A stretch of DNA of 64,000 nucleotides from Limnohabitans sp. 63ED37-2. GTDB taxonomy: Bacteria > Pseudomonadota > Gammaproteobacteria > Burkholderiales > Burkholderiaceae_C. Where the stretch lies: NCBI RefSeq assembly GCF_001412535.1, contig NZ_CP011774.1, forward strand, positions 3,157,501 to 3,221,500, given 5' to 3'. Shown here piece by piece: positions 35,744 to 43,758 of this stretch; position 1 is the first letter of the stretch; each line of letters begins with the position of its first letter. A program made the position numbers and the translations under genes. The notes beneath the pieces are model-generated. The model was not told the DNA's origin, made no database searches, and was given only the letters and a program-made list of their open reading frames with translations.

Positions 35744-37210
35744 ATGACAGCGCTTCGGGCCACAACGCCAGATACGGGCCGACTCCACCATCTGTGGTTG
35801 GTGTTGCTGTTGGCGTGGCCTTGGGTGCAGCCTTTTTCCAACAGCCCTTTGCCCCATGTCTGGCCTTGGTTGACCAGCTGGGCTTGTTTGGCACTGGCCT
35901 TGTTGACCTGGCAGCGCATGAGTCTGGCCACCGTGGTTCAAGGCTGGGTACTTGCGGCCTTGCTCAGCAGTGCCATGGGTTTGGTGCAGTTTTTTGGACA
36001 GGCCGAGCTTTTGGCCCCCTTTTTGCACGTCCCTGCCTACTTGGGTGATGCGATGGGCAATTTGCGCCAGCGCAACCAGTTGGCCACTTTGCTGGCCATG
36101 GGCGTGCTGGCGGTGTTGATCTGGCGTGCTTTGGGCTTGTCCATCGCCCATTCGATTTGGATGCTGGCCCTGCTGGCCATGGGCATGGCCGCCACCGCTT
36201 CACGCACGGGATTGCTCCAGCTGGTGTTCATTGGCCTGTGGATGCTGTTGCATCGCGCAGCCCCCAAAGGGCGCGATGCTTTGCTGCTCACCGCACTCAC
36301 GCTGGGCTTGTATGCCCTGGCTTCCTGGCTTTTGCCACAGCTCTTGCAGCACCTGAGTGGACAGGCCACAGACAGCGCCATGGCCCGCATGGGCGCCCTG
36401 GGCGGCTGCGGCAGCCGCCAGGCGCTCTGGGCCAATGTGCTGCACTTGGTGGCACAGCATCCGCTTGGCGGGTGGGGTTGGGACCAGTTGCGCTATGCGC
36501 ACTACATCACCGAATACCCCTCACTGCGGTTTTGTGACATGTTGGGCAATGCCCACAACCTGCCCTTGCACATCGCCTTTGTTTGGGGGATACCTGTGGC
36601 CGTGTTGGCGAGCCTGGGGGTGTTGGTGTGGGTGGTTCGGGCCAAGCCATGGCTTCACCAAGGTGCCGGGCCACAGCTTGCTTGGGGCGTGCTCGGTGTA
36701 TTGGCTTTGCACAGTTTGCTCGAGTACCCGCTTTGGTACGGGCCGTTTCAAGTGGCGCTGTTGTTGTGTCTGTGGCTCCTGCGGGGGCGGATTTGGCAAT
36801 TTTTGCAAGCGCAGGGCCGTGCGACGGGGCTGGCCCTGGTTTTGGGGGGCATTTTGGGCTTTGTGGCCTATGACCATGCCCAAGTTCGGCAAATTTATCT
36901 GCCGCCAGCGCAGCGCTATGGCTTCTGGCGTGACCCAGCGATGCAAGTGGTGCAACGCGCCTGGTTGTTCCGTGGAACGGCTGTGTTTGCACAGGTGACC
37001 ACCACGCCGGTGCACCCAGGCAATGCCCGCGCCATGCTGGAGGCCAGTTTGGAGGCCCTGCACACCTCGCCCGAGCCGCGGGTGATCGAAAAGTTGCTGG
37101 GCAGTGCGCAGTTGCTGGGTGAAGACGCGCTGTATGAAAACCATAAAAAGCATTTTCAGCGGGTGTACCCACAAGCCTATCTGGCATGGGTTCACCATCA
37201 ACAACGTTGA
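35744..37210 (+). CDS. PglL/TfpO-type O-oligosaccharyltransferase (pilin glycosylase, Wzy_C domain)
   Basis: 488 residues with about eleven membrane helices. Family signatures: GNLRQRNQLATLLAMG near residue 108, the periplasmic loop with GWGWDQLRYAHY and GNAHNLPLHIAFVWGIP, and LALHSLLEYPLWYGPFQVAL followed by a C-terminal soluble tail. These enzymes move a lipid-linked glycan onto pilin or other periplasmic proteins at Ser/Thr. Adjacent to pilA, 62 bases downstream past a terminator, as in Pseudomonas tfpO and related loci. Confidence 0.88.
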   Translation: MTALRATTPDTGRLHHLWLVLLLAWPWVQPFSNSPLPHVWPWLTSWACLALALLTWQRMSLATVVQGWVLAALLSSAMGLVQFFGQAELLAPFLHVPAYLGDAMGNLRQRNQLATLLAMGVLAVLIWRALGLSIAHSIWMLALLAMGMAATASRTGLLQLVFIGLWMLLHRAAPKGRDALLLTALTLGLYALASWLLPQLLQHLSGQATDSAMARMGALGGCGSRQALWANVLHLVAQHPLGGWGWDQLRYAHYITEYPSLRFCDMLGNAHNLPLHIAFVWGIPVAVLASLGVLVWVVRAKPWLHQGAGPQLAWGVLGVLALHSLLEYPLWYGPFQVALLLCLWLLRGRIWQFLQAQGRATGLALVLGGILGFVAYDHAQVRQIYLPPAQRYGFWRDPAMQVVQRAWLFRGTAVFAQVTTTPVHPGNARAMLEASLEALHTSPEPRVIEKLLGSAQLLGEDALYENHKKHFQRVYPQAYLAWVHHQQR

Positions 37211-37243
37211 GTGCGCTCAGAAAATCTGTCGTTATTCTCGGAA

Positions 37244-37263
37244 AATTACCCAATTGGGCAATT
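37244..37263. promoter_or_regulatory. Inverted repeat upstream of the response regulator
   Basis: AATTACCC-AATT-GGGCAATT, one mismatch between 8-base arms, sits in an AT-rich 107-base gap 55 bases before the regulator start. A likely protein-binding site, perhaps for autoregulation. Confidence 0.35.
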
Positions 37264-37317
37264 ACATGAAACTGCATATTTGATAAATTAGTTGCTAAAT
37301 TTGATTTTTGCACTTTC

Positions 37318-37965
37318 ATGAAAAAACGCCTCGGACACATTTTTTTGGTTGACGATAACCACGACATGCGCTTTTATTTGAGCGACATGTTGGTGTTGCA
37401 GGGTTACACCGTAGACACTTTTGAAAATGCAACCGCATTTCTTGAGAAATCGATGGACATATCGCCTGCCGTGGTCTTACTGGACATGCGCATGCCCGGC
37501 TTGAATGGCTTGGAACTGCAAGCCAGGTTGGAGGCCTTGGGTCGCAAGACCCCGATTGTTTTCATCAGTGGTGAAAGTGACAAGGACGAAATCATTGAGG
37601 CATTTCGACTCGGCGCCGTTGACTTCCTGCTCAAACCGTTTAACCGAGAAAAGCTGTGCCAAGTGGTGGACAAAGCGCTTGATATGGATCGGCAGCGCAA
37701 CCAAGAGTTCATCAACACCGATGCTTTGAGACGTTCTTTCATCACTTTGTCCGCCCGCGAGCAGGAAATCTTCATGCTCATTGTGCAGGGCTTGACCAAC
37801 AAAGGGATTGCAGAAATCACCGGCATCCAACCAGGCACGGCCAAGAAACACCGGGCCACCATCTATCAAAAGTTCGAAGTCAATACGAGTGCCGAACTCA
37901 TCGGCCAGTGCAAGGGTGTTGATTTGAGCAAACTCATGCCCACGGAAGATGTGAAGGTTCAGTGA
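37318..37965 (+). CDS. Orphan FixJ/NarL-type response regulator
   Basis: 215 residues. Receiver domain (1-120) with acidic pocket VDDN, phospho-acceptor Asp56 in LLDMRMPG, and Lys in DFLLKPF. LuxR-type helix-turn-helix at about 145-205 (LSAREQEIFMLIVQGLTNKG, then GTAKKHRATIYQKF). No histidine kinase is adjacent, so its partner is elsewhere. FixJ-like spacing and linker. Targets unknown. Confidence 0.92.
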   Translation: MKKRLGHIFLVDDNHDMRFYLSDMLVLQGYTVDTFENATAFLEKSMDISPAVVLLDMRMPGLNGLELQARLEALGRKTPIVFISGESDKDEIIEAFRLGAVDFLLKPFNREKLCQVVDKALDMDRQRNQEFINTDALRRSFITLSAREQEIFMLIVQGLTNKGIAEITGIQPGTAKKHRATIYQKFEVNTSAELIGQCKGVDLSKLMPTEDVKVQ

Positions 37966-37990
37966 ACCGGCGCGGTTAAAATCACGCCCT

Positions 37991-38047
37991 TACCCAAGGA
38001 GCGTTGCAGCCCGCCGCCGTCAAGGCGCAGCGGGTCAGGCTTGGGGC
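37991..38047 (+). ncRNA. S-adenosylhomocysteine (SAH) riboswitch
   Basis: Matches the SAH aptamer layout: CCCAAGGAGCGTTGCA, a variable GC-rich stem (CCCGC at 38010 with GCGGG at 38030), then CAGGCTTGGG closing P1 (37993-37998 with 38040-38045). A -10-like TAAAAT (37977-37982) would start transcription right before it. SAH riboswitches activate ahcY or metH when SAH builds up (established for proteobacteria), and here the gene that follows is metH. Confidence 0.88.
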
Positions 38048-38061
38048 CGTTCAATGTCTGA

Positions 38062-40857
38062 ATGATTTTGCACAACGACGCTCACCTGATACCCCAAGGT
38101 GAGCCTGTGTCTGTTGTCGCGTCTTCCATCGTGTCTGTTCCTCCCATGAAGTTGTCCGGTCTGGAGCCTGTCTCCATCGGCACGGGTTCGCTGTTTGTCA
38201 ACGTGGGCGAGCGCACCAACGTCACCGGCTCTAAGGCCTTTGCCCGCATGATCTTGAACGGCCAGTACGAAGAGGCTTTGGCCGTGGCACGTCAGCAGGT
38301 CGAAAACGGTGCGCAGGTCATCGACGTGAACATGGACGAAGCCATGCTCGACAGCCAAGCGGCCATGGTGCGCTTCTTGAACCTGATGGCCGGTGAGCCC
38401 GACATCGCTCGTGTGCCGGTGATGGTGGACTCGTCCAAATGGACGGTGATCGAAGCCGGTCTGCGTTGCATCCAGGGCAAAGGCATCGTCAACTCGATCA
38501 GCATGAAAGAGGGCCTTCATGAATTCAAACGCCAGGCCAAGCTGGTCAAGCGCTATGGCGCAGCGGCTGTGGTCATGGCGTTTGATGAAAAAGGCCAGGC
38601 CGACACCTACGAACGCAAGATTGAGATTTGCGAGCGCGCTTACCGTGTGCTGGTCGACGAGGTAGATTTTCCGCCCGAAGACATCATTTTTGACCCGAAC
38701 ATTTTTGCGATCGCCACCGGCATCGAAGAGCACAACAACTACGCGGTGGACTTCATCGAAGCCACGCGCTGGATCAAGCAAAACCTGCCGGGCGCCAAGG
38801 TGTCGGGCGGTGTGTCCAACGTGAGTTTTTCATTTCGCGGCAACGATCCGGTGCGCGAGGCCATCCACACCGTGTTCTTGTACCACGCCATCCAGGCGGG
38901 CATGGACATGGGCATCGTCAACGCGGGCATGGTCGGTGTGTACGACGACCTGGAGCCCACGCTGCGCGAACGGGTCGAAGACGTGGTGCTGAACCGCCGC
39001 CCTGATGCGGGTGAGCGTTTGGTTGAAGTGGCCGACAGCGCCAAGGGCGCGGCCAAAGACGAGACCACCAAACTGGCTTGGCGCGGCACGCCCGATGCGC
39101 CCGTGAACGTGGCGCAGCGCTTGAGTCATTCGCTGGTGCACGGCATCACCGACTTCATCAGCGACGACACCGAAGAGGCCTACCGCGAGATTTTGGCCAA
39201 GGGCGGTCGCCCGCTGCATGTGATCGAAGGCCCGTTGATGGACGGCATGAATGTGGTCGGTGACCTGTTCGGCCAGGGCAAGATGTTCTTGCCGCAGGTG
39301 GTCAAAAGCGCCCGCGTGATGAAGCAGGCCGTGGCGCATTTGCTGCCCTACATCGAGGCCGAAAAATTGGCGCAAGAAGCGGCGGGCGAAGACGTGAAAG
39401 CCAAGGGCAAGATCGTGATCGCCACCGTCAAGGGCGATGTGCACGACATCGGCAAGAACATCGTCACCGTGGTCTTGCAGTGCAACAACTTTGAAGTGGT
39501 GAACATGGGCGTGATGGTGCCCTGCCACGAAATTTTGGCCAAGGCCAAAGAAGAAAACGCCGACATCATTGGCCTGTCGGGCCTGATCACGCCCAGCCTC
39601 GAAGAGATGCAGTACGTGGCGGCCGAGATGGAAAAAGACCCGTATTTCCGCGAACGCCAAATGCCGCTCTTGATTGGCGGCGCCACCTGCAGCCGCGTGC
39701 ACACCGCCGTGAAGATCGCGCCCAACTACTCAGGCCCCGTGGTCTATGTGCCCGATGCCTCGCGCAGCGTGGGTGTGGCACAAGGCTTGTTGTCCGAGCA
39801 AGCGGCCAAATTCATCGCCGACTTGAACACCGACTACGACAAGGTGCGCGAGCAGCACGCCAACAAAAAACAAACCCCCATGTGGACGCTGGCCCAGGCC
39901 CGTGCCAACAAGACGCCGATCGACTGGTCACAAGGCGTGCCCGCCGCGCCCAAGTTCATTGGCCGTCGAGTGTTCAAAAATTACGACCTGGCCGAGATCG
40001 CGCAATACATCGACTGGGGCCCCTTCTTCCAGACTTGGGACTTGGCCGGGCCTTTCCCCGCGATCCTCGACGACGAGGTGGTGGGCGAGCAGGCCCGCAA
40101 GGTCTATGCCGATGGCCAAGCCATGCTGCAAAAAATCATCGACGGCCGCTGGGTCACGGCCAATGCGGTGCTGGGCCTGTACCCCGCCAACAGCGTGAAT
40201 GACGACGACATCGCGCTCTACACCGACGCATCACGCCAGCAAGTCGCCATGACTTGGCGCGGCCTGCGTCAGCAGACTGAAAAGCACATGATCGACGGTG
40301 TCATGCGCCCCAGCCGCTGCCTGGCCGACTTTGTCGCGCCGCAAGGCACCGCGCCAGACCATGTCGGCGTCTTCGCCGTCACCGCAGGCATTGGCGCCGA
40401 CAAACGCGCCGCCGCCTTTGAAGCCGCACACGACGACTACAGCGCCATCATGCTCAAGTCACTGGCCGATCGCCTGGCCGAAGCATTGGCCGAGTGCCTG
40501 CACAAGAAAGTGCGTACTGACCTGTGGGGCTACGCCGCCGCTGAAGCGCTGAGCAACGAAGAGTTGATTGCTGAAAAGTACCAAGGCATCCGCCCCGCGC
40601 CCGGCTACCCTGCCTGCCCCGACCACAGCGCCAAAAAAGCGATGTTTGACCTTCTGCAATGCGAAGACATTGGCATGGGCCTGACCGAAAGCCTGGCCAT
40701 GACGCCTGCGGCTAGCGTGAGTGGTTTTTACATCGCGCACCCCGAAGCGCAGTATTTCAACGTGGGCAAGTTGGGAGACGACCAAGTGCAGGACTTGGCG
40801 CAACGCAGTGGCGTTGCGATGAAAGATCTGCAGCGCCTGCTGGCCCCCAACCTGTAA
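38062..40857 (+). CDS. metH: Cobalamin-dependent methionine synthase, C-terminal modules only
   Basis: 931 residues (E. coli MetH is 1227). Modules in order: pterin/methyltetrahydrofolate-binding (FVNVGERTNVTGSKAFA from ~48), cobalamin cap and binding domain with the cobalt-ligand motif DVHDIGKN (~470), and the SAM-binding activation domain (RPAPGYPACPDHSAK near 850). The homocysteine-binding barrel is missing, as in Burkholderiales where MetH is split into two genes. The partner gene is not adjacent. ATG 38062 lacks a good Shine-Dalgarno; GTG 38107 (after AAGGTGAG) is a reasonable alternative start. Confidence 0.95.
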   Translation: MILHNDAHLIPQGEPVSVVASSIVSVPPMKLSGLEPVSIGTGSLFVNVGERTNVTGSKAFARMILNGQYEEALAVARQQVENGAQVIDVNMDEAMLDSQAAMVRFLNLMAGEPDIARVPVMVDSSKWTVIEAGLRCIQGKGIVNSISMKEGLHEFKRQAKLVKRYGAAAVVMAFDEKGQADTYERKIEICERAYRVLVDEVDFPPEDIIFDPNIFAIATGIEEHNNYAVDFIEATRWIKQNLPGAKVSGGVSNVSFSFRGNDPVREAIHTVFLYHAIQAGMDMGIVNAGMVGVYDDLEPTLRERVEDVVLNRRPDAGERLVEVADSAKGAAKDETTKLAWRGTPDAPVNVAQRLSHSLVHGITDFISDDTEEAYREILAKGGRPLHVIEGPLMDGMNVVGDLFGQGKMFLPQVVKSARVMKQAVAHLLPYIEAEKLAQEAAGEDVKAKGKIVIATVKGDVHDIGKNIVTVVLQCNNFEVVNMGVMVPCHEILAKAKEENADIIGLSGLITPSLEEMQYVAAEMEKDPYFRERQMPLLIGGATCSRVHTAVKIAPNYSGPVVYVPDASRSVGVAQGLLSEQAAKFIADLNTDYDKVREQHANKKQTPMWTLAQARANKTPIDWSQGVPAAPKFIGRRVFKNYDLAEIAQYIDWGPFFQTWDLAGPFPAILDDEVVGEQARKVYADGQAMLQKIIDGRWVTANAVLGLYPANSVNDDDIALYTDASRQQVAMTWRGLRQQTEKHMIDGVMRPSRCLADFVAPQGTAPDHVGVFAVTAGIGADKRAAAFEAAHDDYSAIMLKSLADRLAEALAECLHKKVRTDLWGYAAAEALSNEELIAEKYQGIRPAPGYPACPDHSAKKAMFDLLQCEDIGMGLTESLAMTPAASVSGFYIAHPEAQYFNVGKLGDDQVQDLAQRSGVAMKDLQRLLAPNL

Positions 40858-40862
40858 ACACC

Positions 40863-41933
40863 ATGATCAACTTCTGGACGGCTTGCGGCCACCAACATCT
40901 GACGCGCAACGAGCGCGGCTGGATGAGTCCCACGCCCGACTATTGGCGCCTGTGGCTGCAGCGCCCCGAAATGGCCTTGGTGCCCGAATCGTGCAAAGCC
41001 GAAAAGCGTTTGCATGCCGCCTTGACCGAGACGCCCCAGATGCAGGTCACCCCTGCGGACTACAAACATTTCAAGGACGACGATGTCCGTGAAAATTACA
41101 AACTGTTTTTGCGTTTTCGTGACGAGGTGGAAGCTGCGGGCTCGCTGGAATCGGCCTACATGGCCTGGCAGCAAAGCGGCAACATCCAGTTGCCTCCGCT
41201 CTTCATCGACTTGGTGGTGCAGGCCATCGTGTGCAATGTGCTCGCCGATGTGCAGGACGCATGGGTTTGGCGAGCCGCCGAGCTGCTGTTTCGGCGTCAG
41301 CGCATCACCATCGAAGGCGGTCGCGTGCTGTCGGGCGACAGCGAGACACTCGACAGCCTGAAATCCACCGGCGGTTTGGGCGAGATGGGCCGCATCTTGA
41401 TGGAAGGCGGTGCCACGCTCAAGGCGGTCGATGTGAAGGTGCTGCACCAGGACAACGCCGAGCGCTATTTTGCCCAGCGTGAGGGCCTGGGCCGTTATGC
41501 GTTCTTGCTCGACATGACGCACGAACTCCAAAACGAATTGCCGCACGGTTTGATTTTGAGCATGGTCAACGCACGCTCAGGCCTCAAGGCCTTGTCGGTG
41601 GTGTTGGCCCGTTGGGTGCAGCACTTTTTGGGCGTGGCCGTCAGCATCGAGCCGGTGCAAAAAGTCGACGACCCGGCTTGGCGCTGGCATGTGGGGCTGG
41701 ACGTGACCGCGACCGCTTTGCTGAATGACCTCTACCAAGGCGTCGAGCTGGACAACAAACGCCAGCAGCAGCTCATCACCTTGTTCAAATTGCGTTTTGA
41801 CAACCCGCAAGACATGCGTGCCGACGTGCAGGGCAAGCCGGTTTATTTGGGTTTGGCCATGAACGAGCAAGGCTTGCTCAAGCTCAAACCGCAAAACCTG
41901 TTGCTCAATTTACCGTTGGCTGCCGAGGTCTGA
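40863..41933 (+). CDS. Conserved uncharacterised protein (DUF6352-like)
   Basis: 356 residues, soluble, with no signal peptide. The N-terminus NFWTACGHQHLTRNERGWM and the body (SCKAEKRLHAALTETP, DVRENYKLFLRFRDE, GGLGEMGRILMEGG) match a family common in Burkholderiales without assigned function. Starts 5 bases after metH, so it is probably in the SAH-riboswitch transcript. Confidence 0.8.
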   Translation: MINFWTACGHQHLTRNERGWMSPTPDYWRLWLQRPEMALVPESCKAEKRLHAALTETPQMQVTPADYKHFKDDDVRENYKLFLRFRDEVEAAGSLESAYMAWQQSGNIQLPPLFIDLVVQAIVCNVLADVQDAWVWRAAELLFRRQRITIEGGRVLSGDSETLDSLKSTGGLGEMGRILMEGGATLKAVDVKVLHQDNAERYFAQREGLGRYAFLLDMTHELQNELPHGLILSMVNARSGLKALSVVLARWVQHFLGVAVSIEPVQKVDDPAWRWHVGLDVTATALLNDLYQGVELDNKRQQQLITLFKLRFDNPQDMRADVQGKPVYLGLAMNEQGLLKLKPQNLLLNLPLAAEV

Positions 41934-41975
41934 AAACACCAGCCGAGCTGGCCTGCGTTGTGCCGTGGGCTGTGC

Positions 41976-42614
41976 TCACCAGCGCAACCAACGTGTGCCC
42001 AGCAGAGCACCCAAACCGGTGGCCAAGGCCATGCCTGCCACATACCAGACCGCGAAAAAAGTCAGGCTGGTCTCCGTGCAATGCAATGAGTAAATGCTGG
42101 CCGCCAAGCTGCCCGCCAGCACACCCGCGACCGCTCCCGTGAGCACGGGGCGCGTCGGTGCCAGCTGGCGCAAGGCCCACAGCAGAGCACCGAGCACCGG
42201 CAAAGATAATGCAGTGATGCTCACCGAGCAAACCTGCCAGGAGCCGCCCATCCATTGCGCCGTTTGAGCGCCTGAATCGGTTTGCAAAAGCTGCAACAAA
42301 CCGAGGCTGAACATGGCCAATAGCGCCAGGCCAATGCCCCACAGGGTGTGACCTGCTCCAACGCCGGGCCGCGCCAAGCGAAACAGGCCGTACAAGCTGA
42401 AACCCATCAAGGCCGTGAGCCACATCATTTTGGTGATGAAGGCCGGGTGCACCGCCATTTGATCCATCTGTGGGTTCAGGCCAAACAAAGTGAATAACAG
42501 CACGCCACAGACCACTGCACCCAACAGCAGTTGGCGCAGCAGTTGTTGGCGCACAGGTATTTGCGGCTGCAGCGTATCGCTGGCCAGCAAGGCAATCAGG
42601 TCGTTCGTTTTCAT
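41976..42614 (-). CDS. nrsF: NrsF family membrane anti-sigma factor (DUF1109)
   Basis: 212 residues from ATG 42614, which overlaps the sigma stop (ATGA) and has GGGGAG upstream. Six membrane helices with a short cytoplasmic N-terminus (MKTNDLIALLASD), the usual NrsF shape. NrsF proteins hold an ECF sigma factor at the membrane until metal or oxidative stress is sensed, often through conserved cysteines; a candidate is in SLHCTETSL near the C-terminus. Convergent with the DUF6352 gene. Confidence 0.9.
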   Translation of the reverse strand: MKTNDLIALLASDTLQPQIPVRQQLLRQLLLGAVVCGVLLFTLFGLNPQMDQMAVHPAFITKMMWLTALMGFSLYGLFRLARPGVGAGHTLWGIGLALLAMFSLGLLQLLQTDSGAQTAQWMGGSWQVCSVSITALSLPVLGALLWALRQLAPTRPVLTGAVAGVLAGSLAASIYSLHCTETSLTFFAVWYVAGMALATGLGALLGTRWLRW

Positions 42615-43171
42615 GACTTCGCTCCCCATTTGGCCATCAGGGTTTTCAGGCCCCGGTGGATGTTCACTTTGACCGAGGCTTCGCTTTGCCCGGTCCGCTC
42701 GGCGGTCTCGGTGATCGACAAACCCATCAAGCGCGTGTGCTCGATGGCCTCGCGTTGGCGCAGCGGCAAGTCCGCCAACACAACCTCTAGATCTTTGTGC
42801 GCATCGCTGGCTTTTTCTTCGCTGTCCACCGCCAAGGTCTCAGACCAGTCGTCGATGTCATCGTGCAGCCCTTCGCGGCGACCATGCGCTCGCAAATGGT
42901 CCACCCATTTGTAACGCGCAATCGCATACATCCAGGCCGTCAGGGGCTGGTCGCTTTGGTAGGTGTGGCGCTTTTGGTGGATCGCCATCAGGGTTTCTTG
43001 CACAAGGTCCTCGACATCACTGAGTTGGGATTGCATCCGTTTTTGCAGAAAGCGCCGCACATGGCCACTCATCAGGCTCAAGGCCCGTTGGTAACTCGCC
43101 TGATCGCCTTGCTGGGATTGCATCCATGCGGCGTGCAGTTCGGCTTCTTGTTTTTGCAGGCTTTCGCTCAA
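42611..43171 (-). CDS. ECF RNA polymerase sigma factor (SigF-like)
   Basis: 186 residues from TTG 43171; the next in-frame start (ATG 43123) would trim conserved N-terminal sequence. Region 2 includes DVEDLVQETLMAIHQKRHTY and AWMYAIARYKWVDHLR; region 4 is DLPLRQREAIEHTRLMGLSI plus SVKVNIHRGLKTLM. Paired with the NrsF anti-sigma downstream and divergent from a copper-RiPP operon, as in the Caulobacter SigF-bufferin system. A matching promoter motif ends six bases before the TTG. Confidence 0.92.
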   Translation of the reverse strand: MSESLQKQEAELHAAWMQSQQGDQASYQRALSLMSGHVRRFLQKRMQSQLSDVEDLVQETLMAIHQKRHTYQSDQPLTAWMYAIARYKWVDHLRAHGRREGLHDDIDDWSETLAVDSEEKASDAHKDLEVVLADLPLRQREAIEHTRLMGLSITETAERTGQSEASVKVNIHRGLKTLMAKWGAKS

Positions 43172-43176
43172 GTCAG

Positions 43177-43202
43177 TTCGTCCAAAGGGGTGAAGAAGTT
43201 AC
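43177..43202 (-). promoter_or_regulatory. ECF sigma promoter motif of the sigma-nrsF operon
   Basis: Reading on the minus strand: GTAACT (43202-43197), 16-base spacer, CGAA (43180-43177). Same layout as the SigF-type consensus GTAAC-N16-CGAA. Suggests autoregulation; the transcript would start at or next to the TTG codon. Confidence 0.65.
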
Positions 43203-43254
43203 AGACACAAATTGAAACATATGGAAAACATTTTTCGTAACTATGAAGTGTTCT

Positions 43255-43280
43255 GTAACGGATTACACAATGACAGCGAT
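43255..43280 (+). promoter_or_regulatory. ECF sigma promoter motif of the copper-RiPP operon
   Basis: GTAACG (43255-43260), 16-base spacer, CGAT (43277-43280), placing the start near 43287 and leaving a leader of about 60 bases before the precursor gene. Confidence 0.65.
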
Positions 43281-43347
43281 GGACAAGTGCCACACGGTTC
43301 ACCCCAAAGCGGTCAACAACTCACCTTCAACATTTCAGGAGCATTTC

Positions 43348-43656
43348 ATGAACAAGCAACACCTCATCACCATCGCTTTGGGTTCTGCCTTTGCTGCAGC
43401 CACCTTGCTGCCCGCACACGCTGCTGGCAACCCTTTTGCCGCCAAGACCCTGGATGCGGGTTACCAAGTGGCCCAGGCCGACACCAAGGCCAAAGACGGC
43501 AAGTGCGGTGAAGGCAAGTGCGGCGGTGACAAGAAAGCCACCAAAGCCAAAGACGGCAAGTGCGGCGAGGGCAAGTGCGGTGGCGATAAGAAGGCCACCA
43601 AAGCCAAAGATGGCAAGTGCGGCGAAGGCAAGTGCGGCGGCGACAAGAAGAAGTAA
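43348..43656 (+). CDS. hvfA: HvfA/bufferin-type copper-binding RiPP precursor
   Basis: 102 residues from ATG 43348 (AGGAG seven bases upstream). Signal peptide MNKQHLITIALGSAFAAATL ending AHAA; a leader of ~20 residues; then three repeats of a 19-residue unit (the last one cut short), each with DGKCG and EGKCG, six cysteines in all, ending in KKK. In this family, EGKCG cysteines are converted to oxazolone-thioamide or thiooxazole groups that bind copper and buffer it in the periplasm. Followed by its maturation enzymes. Confidence 0.93.
   Translation: MNKQHLITIALGSAFAAATLLPAHAAGNPFAAKTLDAGYQVAQADTKAKDGKCGEGKCGGDKKATKAKDGKCGEGKCGGDKKATKAKDGKCGEGKCGGDKKK
43489..43653 (+). repeat. Three tandem 57-base repeats in the RiPP core
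   Basis: Units at 43489-43545, 43546-43602 and 43603-43653 (the last short). Each encodes AKDGKCGEGKCGGDKKATK. The copies differ at several third-codon positions, so they are not brand-new duplicates, yet the protein repeat is perfect, which implies selection on the core peptide. Confidence 0.95.
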
Positions 43657-43679
43657 GTCGCCAAGTACGTTCAAGGGAA

Positions 43680-43740
43680 GTCAGTGTCTTGGGCGACATC
43701 CCCATCCGGGGGTATCCCAAGGGCTGACTGACCTCTTTTA
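43680..43740 (+). terminator. Long hairpin between precursor and maturase genes (attenuator)
   Basis: GTCAG pairs with CTGAC (43680-43684/43724-43728), CTTGGG with CCCAAG (43688-43693/43716-43721), and an inner CCCC/GGGG stem caps it. It is followed by CTCTTTTA. Probably a partial terminator that yields more precursor than enzyme mRNA. Confidence 0.55.
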
Positions 43741-43758
43741 AGCCCCCATTCGAGCGCC

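Noticed and set aside
43348..43656. Metallothionein as an explanation for the Cys-rich small protein
   Set aside because: It has a signal peptide, EGKCG repeats and adjacent MNIO/DUF2063 maturases, which fits a RiPP precursor far better.
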